From the NCBI GenBank assembly GCA_963971285.1, contig OZ020245.1, positions 19,048,983 to 19,112,982 of the forward strand: a stretch of DNA of 64,000 nucleotides, given 5' to 3'. The notes below the pieces were generated by a model that was not told where the DNA came from, searched no databases, and saw only the letters and a list, made by a program, of their open reading frames with translations. Position numbers and translations under genes: made by a program. The DNA comes from Astropecten irregularis (lineage: Eukaryota > Echinodermata > Asteroidea > Paxillosida > Astropectinidae). Each line of letters begins with the position of its first letter. The first letter of the stretch is position 1. Positions 31,831-44,958 of this stretch are shown here, piece after piece.

Positions 31831-32919
31831 CATTACCAAACAACAATAAGCATCAAAATCATATTGCTGTACTTAGTCCTCCTTGACAAGCCCATTATAA
31901 GGTAAAACATATGTGAGCTTGTCTTGCTGTTTGTTATCATCGAAGGCGGAAACACAACATAAAGTTTGTTGGCTTTCAGAGATGAAACAATTTAATCTCA
32001 GCCATCGTATTCATGGACAAAAATATGGGTTAACTTTTGCCCAAGTTGAATGAAATGGCTTTGGTTTTTTTTTTTTTTTTTTTTTTTTTGCAGAAGGACA
32101 CAGAACTGCAAAGTGCAAGACACAGTAGGATTTCTAGAACCAATATGATTATAATTATCAAGAAGTTTAGCACTTCAAGTTTTCCAGAACTTTTTGCTCA
32201 TTGAGTTTTATCTCTGGTTTTTAACCCTGGGTCATGCAACAGTTGGGCAAAACAGAATGCTTAACTGATCTTACATACATGTAGATCACAAGTCAAACTG
32301 CAATAACAGTCTTGTAATTATGTTATTTAACTGAAAGAAAGAGTTGAATGTGAATAAACGCCTTGAGGATAGACTCTCGGCAAGCAGTACCCTTGCGTGA
32401 TATGTTTGGTGTTTTAGGGGGAGGAATAGATTAGACCTACTACACCAGTGGTGAGCATGCGCGCGTTGTTTTGCGCATGTGTACTCGTACGAGCACATGC
32501 GCTGTTGACTTGAAGACCGGTTCTCCATAGTCTCCCATTATTGCAATGAATCAGCCCTGAAACAGTTTCTATACATAGGCCTACACATACCCAATGTATT
32601 ACTGATCGACCTTTTTTTTCATCAACTAGAACGGCATGAACCAAATGACTGAGTACATGGTGTCACGGAGCCACACCATCAGCCACAAACTTTAACAGAG
32701 AACTGAACATGGTGAATGGATGTTTTCTATTAACAGCAAAGATTCCAAATGGAATTCAGATGTTTTAAACTGACAAACCAGCATTGCCCACTGTCACTTT
32801 AGACAACACCAAAAACTTAATTATTTTAAAATCCTGTATGCCTCAATTTCAACACATATCAACAATAACAAGTGAAAAAGGACATCTGCCAGATGGTCAG
32901 ATTATAAATTTAAACAGTA

Positions 32920-33293
32920 GGCACGTTCTCATACACCAAATAAGCCTGACTATTTGGGTCGCGATTTGCAGCGCGACCCAAATAGTCACGCTTATTTGTG
33001 TGAGGACACATAATCGCGACTATTAGTCCAAATCGCACTAATAGTGCGTCTTTTTGCAATTATAGTCGCAATTATTTGCTGTGTGAACGGTGCACCAAAA
33101 AATACCGGTTTTTTATGTCCCATCATGCAAGGCTTCACGCTTCACTGCGTACGGGCAGTTTGATCGAAATTGTACCAGTACGATTTGGGTCGTGCTTTTT
33201 TGGCTGTGGGAACACAACAAAACGCACGACTATTTGGGTCACGATTTGGAGTGCGACCCAAATAGTCGCGCTTTTGGTGTGTGAGACCGTGCC
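32920..33293. mobile_element. TA-flanked MITE with nested hairpins (unit 1)
   Basis: TA dinucleotides flank it (32918-32919 and 33294-33295). Ends GGCACGTTCTCATACACCAA and TTGGTGTGTGAGACCGTGCC are inverted and continue into GACTATTTGGGTCGC. Each end is itself a hairpin (GACTATTTGGGTCGCG with CGCGACCCAAATAGTC at the left; GACTATTTGGGTC with GACCCAAATAGTC at the right). Copies in the other units: 36201-36591, 39501-39891, 42801-43191 and 46101-46489. TA duplication suggests a mariner-type mover (inference). Confidence 0.85.
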
Positions 33294-34236
33294 TAATATA
33301 GTTACACAGTTCTGTCCACCAAGATGGAAACTTGATTTGTATGATACATATGAACAATTCTTATAAAGTAAGGAAATCAGTTGTAGAGTTGGTTGCATAC
33401 AACAAATATTTCTTTTTAAGTTATACAAATTAAGAAAATAAGTGCTCATGGTGGGATGGGGGAAAGATCCTGCTGGGATCAAAACTCAAGTAGAGGTCAC
33501 AGAGGTCAAGTTATGTGTTACAAGAATCATGATCCTAGAATCATGATGAGATGTTTATAGCACAGTATTTGGAACTGTTAGGGATATACGTATATTTCAG
33601 GTTATTTTTTAGTTGACACAGAATTTGAATAAGTTAAGGTTTCGTTGGGCCTATACAGAAACATTTTGACAACTTTTATTTGGTTAAAGGGTCCACATAT
33701 TCTTTTAACCAGACCCACCAACCGTTGAATACTAATTTGAAACAATGATTTAGTTGCACCTTGTCATCATGAGTCCTTGTCATGAGGGTAATTGTCAAGT
33801 ATAGAATGTTTTCATTCAAGTTCACATGATTTCTTTTAGGAGATTTACTTTTAACTATCCCCAACCTCTGGCAAAGGAAGAAAGCTCAGTGACAGTAAGA
33901 TTCACTGGAAATGATGGACGCACTCTTTGCTGACACAGAAATAAAACTCAGGTGTATCCAAGGAGGAACAGAGTTTATAAAATCAAAACCAATGATGCAT
34001 CTGAATTCCACAGACTTGCAGGTCATGCACTTATGAATACTGAATGTCCTCAGTATGTGTGAGGCAGTAACCCATGCCAGGGGGCTTCAGGGGTACTGAT
34101 GCTTGCCACGGCATGCCCCTGGTCACTTCTTAAGAAAGAAGTGGCTTGTAGTTTAGCAGGATTAATTGTTCAATGATGGTGATGATTGAAGGCCACTATA
34201 TCAACAAATCTTTTCCTAAATTACAATTTAGGAGAA

Positions 34237-34500
34237 GGGGGCATAGGTGGCAAGTGCGTTAGGCACTCGCCTCTCACCAATGTGGCCCGGGTTCGAATCC
34301 GGCCAGGGTTATTATGTGAGTAGAATTGTGCGTTGTTTCACTCCTAAGCTACGAGGGTTTTTCTCCAGGTGATCCGGTTATCCTCCCTCCACAAAAATCA
34401 AACACTTTCGATCTCAGGCTGTACATAATAATGGGATCATAATGAGTTGATGTGGCTAGCAGCCAAGGGCGCCCATGAAAGCCTGCTACTCGATCACGTT
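34237..34500 (+). mobile_element. tRNA-Glu-like SINE (unit 1; one per tandem unit)
   Basis: Head with GGTGGCAAGTGCGTTAGGC (A-box region), CTCTCACC at the anticodon-loop position, and a perfect B box GGTTCGAATCC inside CCGGGTTCGAATCCGG. The body follows with GGGTTTTTCTCCAGGTGATC and CGGTTATCCTCCCTCC. The anticodon region and T-arm resemble tRNA-Glu (inference). The right end is set loosely. Other copies begin near 37535, 40835, 44135 and 47432. Confidence 0.8.
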
Positions 34501-35060
34501 GACTGGTCGCATCCTTCTCAATTCAGCACCCCAGCTGCTATTAAGGATGATTAGCCTCCCAAATTGGTTGTCACTGCTGTTACAGGGCCAGAGGTTGGGA
34601 ATATTGCCACAATATAACTTCATAGGTACTTTGATTGAGAATCTTCTATAGGCACTTAATATTGACTTGCTCAAGTGAGTACTCATGCAAGGAAACTGTT
34701 TCACATTTGGAAATTGATTTAGACATCTATTAATCACATCTTCATTGCTGTTAAAACGCTTGATATTAATCTAGGAAGATTCCACCATGAATATTCAAAG
34801 GTAAATAACAAATTAGTAAAAACAAAGCCCGAAAACAGGGGTAAGATCAAAACCAGAGAAAAATTGAGTCTGGTTTTTGCTATTTTCTCGTAACTTAGAT
34901 GTCTGATTGAGCTCATATTTTCACAGGTTGATAATTTCATCTACATATTGGATCAGACAAAGTGTGAGTGCTGTTCTATGATGTTTACCAATCATGTATT
35001 ATACCTTTAAGGATCTGCAATCTGATTTATATTTGCTGTTGCATATCTGTCACAAATGGT

Positions 35061-38000
35061 GCCCACTGGGGCCGGGACCAGCCACCTCCCCCCCAGAAAG
35101 TGGCTGGTCCCACCCATTACCAAACAACAATAAGCATCAAAATCATATTGCTGTACTTAGTCCTCCTTGACAAGCCCATTATAAGGTAAAACATATGTGA
35201 GCTTGTCCTGCTGTTTGTTATCATCAAACGGAAACACAACATAAAGTTTGTTGGCTTTCAGAGATGAAACAATTTAATCTCAGCCATCGTATTCATGGAC
35301 AAAAATATGGGTTAACTTTTGCCCAAGTTGAATGAAATGGCTTTGGTTTTTTTTTTTTTTTTTTTTCTTTGCAGAAGGACACAGAACTGCAAAGTGCAAG
35401 ACACAGTAGGATTTCTAGAACCAATATGATTATAATTATCAAGAAGTTTAGCACTTCAAGTTTTCCAGAACTTTTTGCTCATTGAGTTTTATCTCTGGTT
35501 TTTAACCCTGGGTCATGCGACAGTTGGGCAAAACAGAATGCTTAACTGATCTTACATACATGTAGATCACAAGTCAAACTGCAAAAACAGTCTTGTAATT
35601 ATGTTATTTAACTGAAAGAAAGAGTTGAATGTGAATAAACGCCTTGAGGATAGACTCTCGGCAAGCAGTACCCTTGCGTGATATGTTTAGTGTTTTAGGG
35701 GGAGGAATAGATTAGACCTACTACACCAGTGGTGAGCATGCGCGCGTTGTTTTGCGCATGTGTACTCGTACGAGCACATGCGCTGTTGACTTGAAGACCG
35801 GTTCTCCATAGTCTCCCATTATTGCAATGAATCAGCCCTGAAACAGTTTCTATACATAGGCCTACACATACCCAATGTATTACTGATCGACCTTTTTTTT
35901 CATCAACTAGAACGGCATGAACCAAATTACTGAGTACATGGTGTCACGGAGCCACACCATCAGCCACAAACTTTAACAGAGAACTGAACATGGTGAATGG
36001 ATGTTTTCTATTAACAGCAAAGATTCCAAATGGAATTCAGATGTTTTAAACTGACAAACCAGCATTGCCCACTGTCACTTTAGACAACACCAAAAACTTA
36101 ATTATTTTAAAATCCTGTATGCCTCAATTTCAACACATATCGACAATAACAAGTGAAAAAGGACATCTGCCAGATGGTCAGATTATAAATTTAAACAGTA
36201 GGCACGTTCTCATACACCAAAAAAGCCTGACTATTTGGGTCGCGATTTGCAGCGCGACCCAAATAGTCACGCTTATTTGTGTGAGGACACATAATCGCGA
36301 CTATTAGTCCGATTTGGAGCCCACTCCAAATCGCACTAATAGTGCGTCTTTTTGCAATTATAGTCGCAATTATTTGCTGTGTGAACGGTGCACCAAAAAA
36401 TACCGGTTTTTTATATCCCATTATGCAAGGCTTCACGCTTCACTGCGTACGGGCAGTTTGATCGAAATTGTACCAGTACGATTTGGGTCGTGCTTTTTTG
36501 GCTGTGGGAACACAACAAAACGCACGACTATTTGGGTCACGATTTGGAGTGCGACCCAAATAGTCGCGCTTTTGGTGTGTGAGACCGTGCCTAATATAGT
36601 TACACAGTTCTGTCCACCAAGATGGAAACTTGATTTGTATGATACATATGAACAATTCTTATAAAGTAAGGAAATCAGTTGTAGAGTTGGTTGCATACAA
36701 CAAATATTTCTTTTTAAGTTATACAAATTAAGAAAATAAGTGCTCATGGTGGGATGGGGGAAAGATCCTGCTGGGATCAAAACTCAAGTAGAGGTCACAG
36801 AGGTCAAGTTATGTGTTACAAGAATCATGATCCTAGAATCATGATGAGATGTTTATAGCACAGTATTTGGAACTGTTAGGGATATACGTATATTTCAGGT
36901 TATTTTTTAGTTGACACAGAATTTGAATAAGTTAAGGTTTCGTTGGGCCTATACAGAAACATTTTGACAACTTTTATTTGGTTAAAGGGTCCACATATTC
37001 TTTTAACCAGACCCACCAACCGTTGAATACTAATTTGAAACAATGATTTAGTTGCACCTTGTCATCATGAGTCCTTGTCATGAGGGTAATTGTCAAGTAT
37101 AGAATGTTTTCATTCAAGTTCACATGATTTCTTTTAGGAGATTTACTTTTAACTATCCCCAACCTCTGGCAAAGGAAGAAAGCTCAGTGACAGTAAGATT
37201 CACTGGAAATGATGGACGCACTCTTTGCTGACACAGAAATAAAACTCAGGTGTATCCAAGGAGGAACAGAGTTTATAAAATCAAAACCAATGATGCATCT
37301 GAATTCCACAGACTTGCAGGTCATGCACTTATGAATACTGAATGTCCTCAGTATGTGTGAGGCAGTAACCCATGCCAGGGGGCTTCAGGGGTACTGATGC
37401 TTGCCACGGCATGCCCCTGGTCACTTCTTAAGAAAGAAGTGGCTTGTAGTTTAGCAGGATTAATTGTTCAATGATGGTGATGATTGAAGGCCACTATATC
37501 AACAAATCTTTTCCTAAATTACAATTTAGGAGAAGGGGGCATAGGTGGCAAGTGCGTTAGGCACTCGCCTCTCACCAATGTGGCCCGGGTTCGAATCCGG
37601 CCAGGGTTATTATGTGAGTAGAATTGTGCGTTGTTTCACTCCTAAGCTACGAGGGTTTTTCTCCAGGTGATCCGGTTATCCTCCCTCCACAAAAATCAAA
37701 CACTTTCGATCTCAGGCTGTACATAATAATGGGATCATAATGAGTTGATGTGGCTAGCAGCCAAGGGCGCCCATGAAAGCCTGCTACTCGATCACGTTGA
37801 CTGGTCGCATCCTTCTCAATTCAGCACCCCAGCTGCTATTAAGGATGATTAGCCTCCCAAATTGGTTGTCACTGCTGTTACAGGGCCAGAGGTTGGGAAT
37901 ATTGCCACAATATAACTTCATAGGTACTTTGATTGAGAATCTTCTATAGGCACTTAATATTGACTTGCTCAAGTGAGTACTCATGCAAGGAAACTGTTTC

Positions 38001-38358
38001 ACATTTGGAAATTGATTTAGACATCTATTAATCACATCTTCATTGCTGTTAAAACGCTTGATATTAATCTAGGAAGATTCCACCATGAATATTCAAAGGT
38101 AAATAACAAATTAGTAAAAACAAAGCCCGAAAACAGGGGTAAGATCAAAACCAGAGAAAAATTGAGTCTGGTTTTTGCTATTTTCTCGTAACTTAGATGT
38201 CTGATTGAGCTCATATTTTCACAGGTTGATAATTTCATCTACATATTGGATCAGACAAAGTGTGAGTGCTGTTCTATGATGTTTACCAATCATGTATTAT
38301 ACCTTTAAGGATCTGCAATCTGATTTATATTTGCTGTTGCATATCTGTCACAAATGGT
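35061..38358. repeat. Tandem unit 2 (3,298 bp)
   Basis: Same content and order as unit 1 and nearly identical to units 3-5. Restores the 17-bp GATTTGGAGCCCACTCC block missing from unit 1. It lacks a GAAGGC hexamer-sized piece in repeat B near 35224 (ATCATCAAACGG). Confidence 0.92.
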
Positions 38359-41300
38359 GCCCACTGGGGCCGGGACCAGCCACCTCCCCCCCAGAAAGTG
38401 GCTGGTCCCACCCATTACCAAACAACAATAAGCATCAAAATCATATTGCTGTACTTAGTCCTCCTTGACAAGCCCATTATAAGGTAAAACATATGTGAGC
38501 TTGTCCTGCTGTTTGTTATCATCGAAGGCGGAAACACAACATAAAGTTTGTTGGCTTTCAGAGATGAAACAATTTAATCTCAGCCATCGTATTCATGGAC
38601 AAAAATATGGGTTAACTTTTGCCCAAGTTGAATGAAATGGCTTTGGTTTTTTTTTTTTTTTTTTTTCTTTGCAGAAGGACACAGAACTGCAAAGTGCAAG
38701 ACACAGTAGGATTTCTAGAACCAATATGATTATAATTATCAAGAAGTTTAGCACTTCAAGTTTTCCAGAACTTTTTGCTCATTGAGTTTTATCTCTGGTT
38801 TTTAACCCTGGTCATGCGACAGTTGGGCCAAAACAGAATGCTTAACTGATCTTACATACATGTAGATCACAAGTCAAACTGCAATAACAGTCTTGTAATT
38901 ATGTTATTTAACTGAAAGAAAGAGTTGAATGTGAATAAACGCCTTGAGGATAGACTCTCGGCAAGCAGTACCCTTGCGTGATATGTTTGGTGTTTTAGGG
39001 GGAGGAATAGATTAGACCTACTACACCAGTGGTGAGCATGCGCGCGTTGTTTTGCGCATGTGTACTCGTACGAGCACATGCGCTGTTGACTTGAAGACCG
39101 GTTCTCCATAGTCTCCCATTATTGCAATGAATCAGCCCTGAAACAGTTTCTATACATAGGCCTACACATACCCAATGTATTACTGATCGACCTTTTTTTT
39201 CATCAACTAGAACGGCATGAACCAAATGACTGAGTACATGGTGTCACGGAGCCACACCATCAGCCACAAACTTTAACAGAGAACTGAACATGGTGAATGG
39301 ATGTTTTCTATTAACAGCAAAGATTCCAAATGGAATTCAGATGTTTTAAACTGACAAACCAGCATTGCCCACTGTCACTTTAGACAACACCAAAAACTTA
39401 ATTATTTTAAAATCCTGTATGCCTCAATTTCAACACATATCGACAATAACAAGTGAAAAAGGACATCTGCCAGATGGTCAGATTATAAATTTAAACAGTA
39501 GGCACGTTCTCATACACCAAAAAAGCCTGACTATTTGGGTCGCGATTTGCAGCGCGACCCAAATAGTCACGCTTATTTGTGTGAGGACACATAATCGCGA
39601 CTATTAGTCCGATTTGGAGCCCACTCCAAATCGCACTAATAGTGCGTCTTTTTGCAATTATAGTCGCAATTATTTGCTGTGTGAACGGTGCACCAAAAAA
39701 TACCGGTTTTTTATATCCCATTATGCAAGGCTTCACGCTTCACTGCGTACGGGCAGTTTGATCGAAATTGTACCAGTACGATTTGGGTCGTGCTTTTTTG
39801 GCTGTGGGAACACAACAAAACGCACGACTATTTGGGTCACGATTTGGAGTGCGACCCAAATAGTCGCGCTTTTGGTGTGTGAGACCGTGCCTAATATAGT
39901 TACACAGTTCTGTCCACCAAGATGGAAACTTGATTTGTATGATACATATGAACAATTCTTATAAAGTAAGGAAATCAGTTGTAGAGTTGGTTGCATACAA
40001 CAAATATTTCTTTTTAAGTTATACAAATTAAGAAAATAAGTGCTCATGGTGGGATGGGGGAAAGATCCTGCTGGGATCAAAACTCAAGTAGAGGTCACAG
40101 AGGTCAAGTTATGTGTTACAAGAATCATGATCCTAGAATCATGATGAGATGTTTATAGCACAGTATTTGGAACTGTTAGGGATATACGTATATTTCAGGT
40201 TATTTTTTAGTTGACACAGAATTTGAATAAGTTAAGGTTTCGTTGGGCCTATACAGAAACATTTTGACAACTTTTATTTGGTTAAAGGGTCCACATATTC
40301 TTTTAACCAGACCCACCAACCGTTGAATACTAATTTGAAACAATGATTTAGTTGCACCTTGTCATCATGAGTCCTTGTCATGAGGGTAATTGTCAAGTAT
40401 AGAATGTTTTCATTCAAGTTCACATGATTTCTTTTAGGAGATTTACTTTTAACTATCCCCAACCTCTGGCAAAGGAAGAAAGCTCAGTGACAGTAAGATT
40501 CACTGGAAATGATGGACGCACTCTTTGCTGACACAGAAATAAAACTCAGGTGTATCCAAGGAGGAACAGAGTTTATAAAATCAAAACCAATGATGCATCT
40601 GAATTCCACAGACTTGCAGGTCATGCACTTATGAATACTGAATGTCCTCAGTATGTGTGAGGCAGTAACCCATGCCAGGGGGCTTCAGGGGTACTGATGC
40701 TTGCCACGGCATGCCCCTGGTCACTTCTTAAGAAAGAAGTGGCTTGTAGTTTAGCAGGATTAATTGTTCAATGATGGTGATGATTGAAGGCCACTATATC
40801 AACAAATCTTTTCCTAAATTACAATTTAGGAGAAGGGGGCATAGGTGGCAAGTGCGTTAGGCACTCGCCTCTCACCAATGTGGCCCGGGTTCGAATCCGG
40901 CCAGGGTTATTATGTGAGTAGAATTGTGCGTTGTTTCACTCCTAAGCTACGAGGGTTTTTCTCCAGGTGATCCGGTTATCCTCCCTCCACAAAAATCAAA
41001 CACTTTCGATCTCAGGCTGTACATAATAATGGGATCATAATGAGTTGATGTGGCTAGCAGCCAAGGGCGCCCATGAAAGCCTGCTACTCGATCACGTTGA
41101 CTGGTCGCATCCTTCTCAATTCAGCACCCCAGCTGCTATTAAGGATGATTAGCCTCCCAAATTGGTTGTCACTGCTGTTACAGGGCCAGAGGTTGGGAAT
41201 ATTGCCACAATATAACTTCATAGGTACTTTGATTGAGAATCTTCTATAGGCACTTAATATTGACTTGCTCAAGTGAGTACTCATGCAAGGAAACTGTTTC

Positions 41301-41658
41301 ACATTTGGAAATTGATTTAGACATCTATTAATCACATCTTCATTGCTGTTAAAACGCTTGATATTAATCTAGAAAGATTCCACCATGAATATTCAAAGGT
41401 AAATAACAAATTAGTAAAAACAAAGCCCGAAAACAGGGGTAAGATCAAAACCAGAGAAAAATTGAGTCTGGTTTTTGCTATTTTCTCGTAACTTAGATGT
41501 CTGATTGAGCTCATATTTTCACAGGTTGATAATTTCATCTACATATTGGATCAGACAAAGTGTGAGTGCTGTTCTATGATGTTTACCAATCATGTATTAT
41601 ACCTTTAAGGATCTGCAATCTGATTTATATTTGCTGTTGCATATCTGTCACAAATGGT
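38359..41658. repeat. Tandem unit 3 (3,300 bp)
   Basis: Differs from units 2 and 4 by single changes such as CCCTGGTCATG near 38808 (one G fewer) and GGGCCAAAAC (one C more). All internal elements are in the same order. The MITE copy is 39501-39891. Confidence 0.93.
38372..38409. repeat. 12-bp perfect hairpin with C-rich loop at the unit start
   Basis: GGGACCAGCCAC (38372-38383) pairs perfectly with GTGGCTGGTCCC (38398-38409); the loop is CTCCCCCCCAGAAA. Equivalent hairpins start units 2, 4 and 5 and the partial unit (near 35074, 41672, 44972 and 48252), and a close variant follows each recombinase copy. A diverged copy at 49741-49777 keeps the stem with different bases (ACTGC / GCAGT). Confidence 0.9.
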
Positions 41659-44600
41659 GCCCACTGGGGCCGGGACCAGCCACCTCCCCCCCAGAAAGTG
41701 GCTGGTCCCACCCATTACCAAACAACAATAAGCATCAAAATCATATTGCTGTACTTAGTCCTCCTTGACAAGCCCATTATAAGGTAAAACATATGTGAGC
41801 TTGTCCTGCTGTTTGTTATCATCGAAGGCGGAAACACAACATAAAGTTTGTTGGCTTTCAGAGATGAAACAATTTAATCTCAGCCATCGTATTCATGGAC
41901 AAAAATATGGGTTAACTTTTGCCCAAGTTGAATGAAATGGCTTTGGTTTTTTTTTTTTTTTTTTTTCTTTGCAGAAGGACACAGAACTGCAAAGTGCAAG
42001 ACACAGTAGGATTTCTAGAACCAATATGATTATAATTATCAAGAAGTTTAGCACTTCAAGTTTTCCAGAACTTTTTGCTCATTGAGTTTTATCTCTGGTT
42101 TTTAACCCTGGGTCATGCGACAGTTGGGCAAAACAGAATGCTTAACTGATCTTACATACATGTAGATCACAAGTCAAACTGCAATAACAGTCTTGTAATT
42201 ATGTTATTTAACTGAAAGAAAGAGTTGAATGTGAATAAACGCCTTGAGGATAGACTCTCGGCAAGCAGTACCCTTGCGTGATATGTTTGGTGTTTTAGGG
42301 GGAGGAATAGATTAGACCTACTACACCAGTGGTGAGCATGCGCGCGTTGTTTTGCGCATGTGTACTCGTACGAGCACATGCGCTGTTGACTTGAAGACCG
42401 GTTCTCCATAGTCTCCCATTATTGCAATGAATCAGCCCTGAAACAGTTTCTATACATAGGCCTACACATACCCAATGTATTACTGATCGACCTTTTTTTT
42501 CATCAACTAGAACGGCATGAACCAAATGACTGAGTACATGGTGTCACGGAGCCACACCATCAGCCACAAACTTTAACAGAGAACTGAACATGGTGAATGG
42601 ATGTTTTCTATTAACAGCAAAGATTCCAAATGGAATTCAGATGTTTTAAACTGACAAACCAGCATTGCCCACTGTCACTTTAGACAACACCAAAAACTTA
42701 ATTATTTTAAAATCCTGTATGCCTCAATTTCAACACATATCGACAATAACAAGTGAAAAAGGACATCTGCCAGATGGTCAGATTATAAATTTAAACAGTA
42801 GGCACGTTCTCATACACCAAAAAAGCCTGACTATTTGGGTCGCGATTTGCAGCGCGACCCAAATAGTCACGCTTATTTGTGTGAGGACACATAATCGCGA
42901 CTATTAGTCCGATTTGGAGCCCACTCCAAATCGCACTAATAGTGCGTCTTTTTGCAATTATAGTCGCAATTATTTGCTGTGTGAACGGTGCACCAAAAAA
43001 TACCGGTTTTTTATATCCCATTATGCAAGGCTTCACGCTTCACTGCGTACGGGCAGTTTGATCGAAATTGTACCAGTACGATTTGGGTCGTGCTTTTTTG
43101 GCTGTGGGAACACAACAAAACGCACGACTATTTGGGTCACGATTTGGAGTGCGACCCAAATAGTCGCGCTTTTGGTGTGTGAGACCGTGCCTAATATAGT
43201 TACACAGTTCTGTCCACCAAGATGGAAACTTGATTTGTATGATACATATGAACAATTCTTATAAAGTAAGGAAATCAGTTGTAGAGTTGGTTGCATACAA
43301 CAAATATTTCTTTTTAAGTTATACAAATTAAGAAAATAAGTGCTCATGGTGGGATGGGGGAAAGATCCTGCTGGGATCAAAACTCAAGTAGAGGTCACAG
43401 AGGTCAAGTTATGTGTTACAAGAATCATGATCCTAGAATCATGATGAGATGTTTATAGCACAGTATTTGGAACTGTTAGGGATATACGTATATTTCAGGT
43501 TATTTTTTAGTTGACACAGAATTTGAATAAGTTAAGGTTTCGTTGGGCCTATACAGAAACATTTTGACAACTTTTATTTGGTTAAAGGGTCCACATATTC
43601 TTTTAACCAGACCCACCAACCGTTGAATACTAATTTGAAACAATGATTTAGTTGCACCTTGTCATCATGAGTCCTTGTCATGAGGGTAATTGTCAAGTAT
43701 AGAATGTTTTCATTCAAGTTCACATGATTTCTTTTAGGAGATTTACTTTTAACTATCCCCAACCTCTGGCAAAGGAAGAAAGCTCAGTGACAGTAAGATT
43801 CACTGGAAATGATGGACGCACTCTTTGCTGACACAGAAATAAAACTCAGGTGTATCCAAGGAGGAACAGAGTTTATAAAATCAAAACCAATGATGCATCT
43901 GAATTCCACAGACTTGCAGGTCATGCACTTATGAATACTGAATGTCCTCAGTATGTGTGAGGCAGTAACCCATGCCAGGGGGCTTCAGGGGTACTGATGC
44001 TTGCCACGGCATGCCCCTGGTCACTTCTTAAGAAAGAAGTGGCTTGTAGTTTAGCAGGATTAATTGTTCAATGATGGTGATGATTGAAGGCCACTATATC
44101 AACAAATCTTTTCCTAAATTACAATTTAGGAGAAGGGGGCATAGGTGGCAAGTGCGTTAGGCACTCGCCTCTCACCAATGTGGCCCGGGTTCGAATCCGG
44201 CCAGGGTTATTATGTGAGTAGAATTGTGCGTTGTTTCACTCCTAAGCTACGAGGGTTTTTCTCCAGGTGATCCGGTTATCCTCCCTCCACAAAAATCAAA
44301 CACTTTCGATCTCAGGCTGTACATAATAATGGGATCATAATGAGTTGATGTGGCTAGCAGCCAAGGGCGCCCATGAAAGCCTGCTACTCGATCACGTTGA
44401 CTGGTCGCATCCTTCTCAATTCAGCACCCCAGCTGCTATTAAGGATGATTAGCCTCCCAAATTGGTTGTCACTGCTGTTACAGGGCCAGAGGTTGGGAAT
44501 ATTGCCACAATATAACTTCATAGGTACTTTGATTGAGAATCTTCTATAGGCACTTAATATTGACTTGCTCAAGTGAGTACTCATGCAAGGAAACTGTTTC

Positions 44601-44958
44601 ACATTTGGAAATTGATTTAGACATCTATTAATCACATCTTCATTGCTGTTAAAACGCTTGATATTAATCTAGAAAGATTCCACCATGAATATTCAAAGGT
44701 AAATAACAAATTAGTAAAAACAAAGCCCGAAAACAGGGGTAAGATCAAAACCAGAGAAAAATTGAGTCTGGTTTTTGCTATTTTCTCGTAACTTAGATGT
44801 CTGATTGAGCTCATATTTTCACAGGTTGATAATTTCATCTACATATTGGATCAGACAAAGTGTGAGTGCTGTTCTATGATGTTTACCAATCATGTATTAT
44901 ACCTTTAAGGATCTGCAATCTGATTTATATTTGCTGTTGCATATCTGTCACAAATGGT
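41659..44958. repeat. Tandem unit 4 (3,300 bp)
   Basis: Shares with unit 3 the CTAGAAAGATTCC variant (41371) where units 1, 2 and 5 have CTAGGAAGATTCC. Otherwise nearly identical. MITE copy 42801-43191, SINE from 44135. Confidence 0.9.

Larger units (their letters stand above)
31776..35060. repeat. Tandem unit 1 (about 3.3 kb)
   Basis: Runs from the hairpin GGACCAGCCAC / GTTGCTGGTCC near 31788-31825 to TCTGTCACAAATG. In order it holds repeat B (31878-32110), the right half of the 1192-type MITE (32445-32540), a TA-flanked MITE (32920-33293), a tRNA-Glu-like SINE (from 34237) and a TTAA-type MITE end (about 34800-35010). It differs from units 2-5 by a 17-bp deletion in the MITE and a few substitutions. 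No protein gene was found; the open frames repeated in each unit are not recognisable. Confidence 0.9.
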
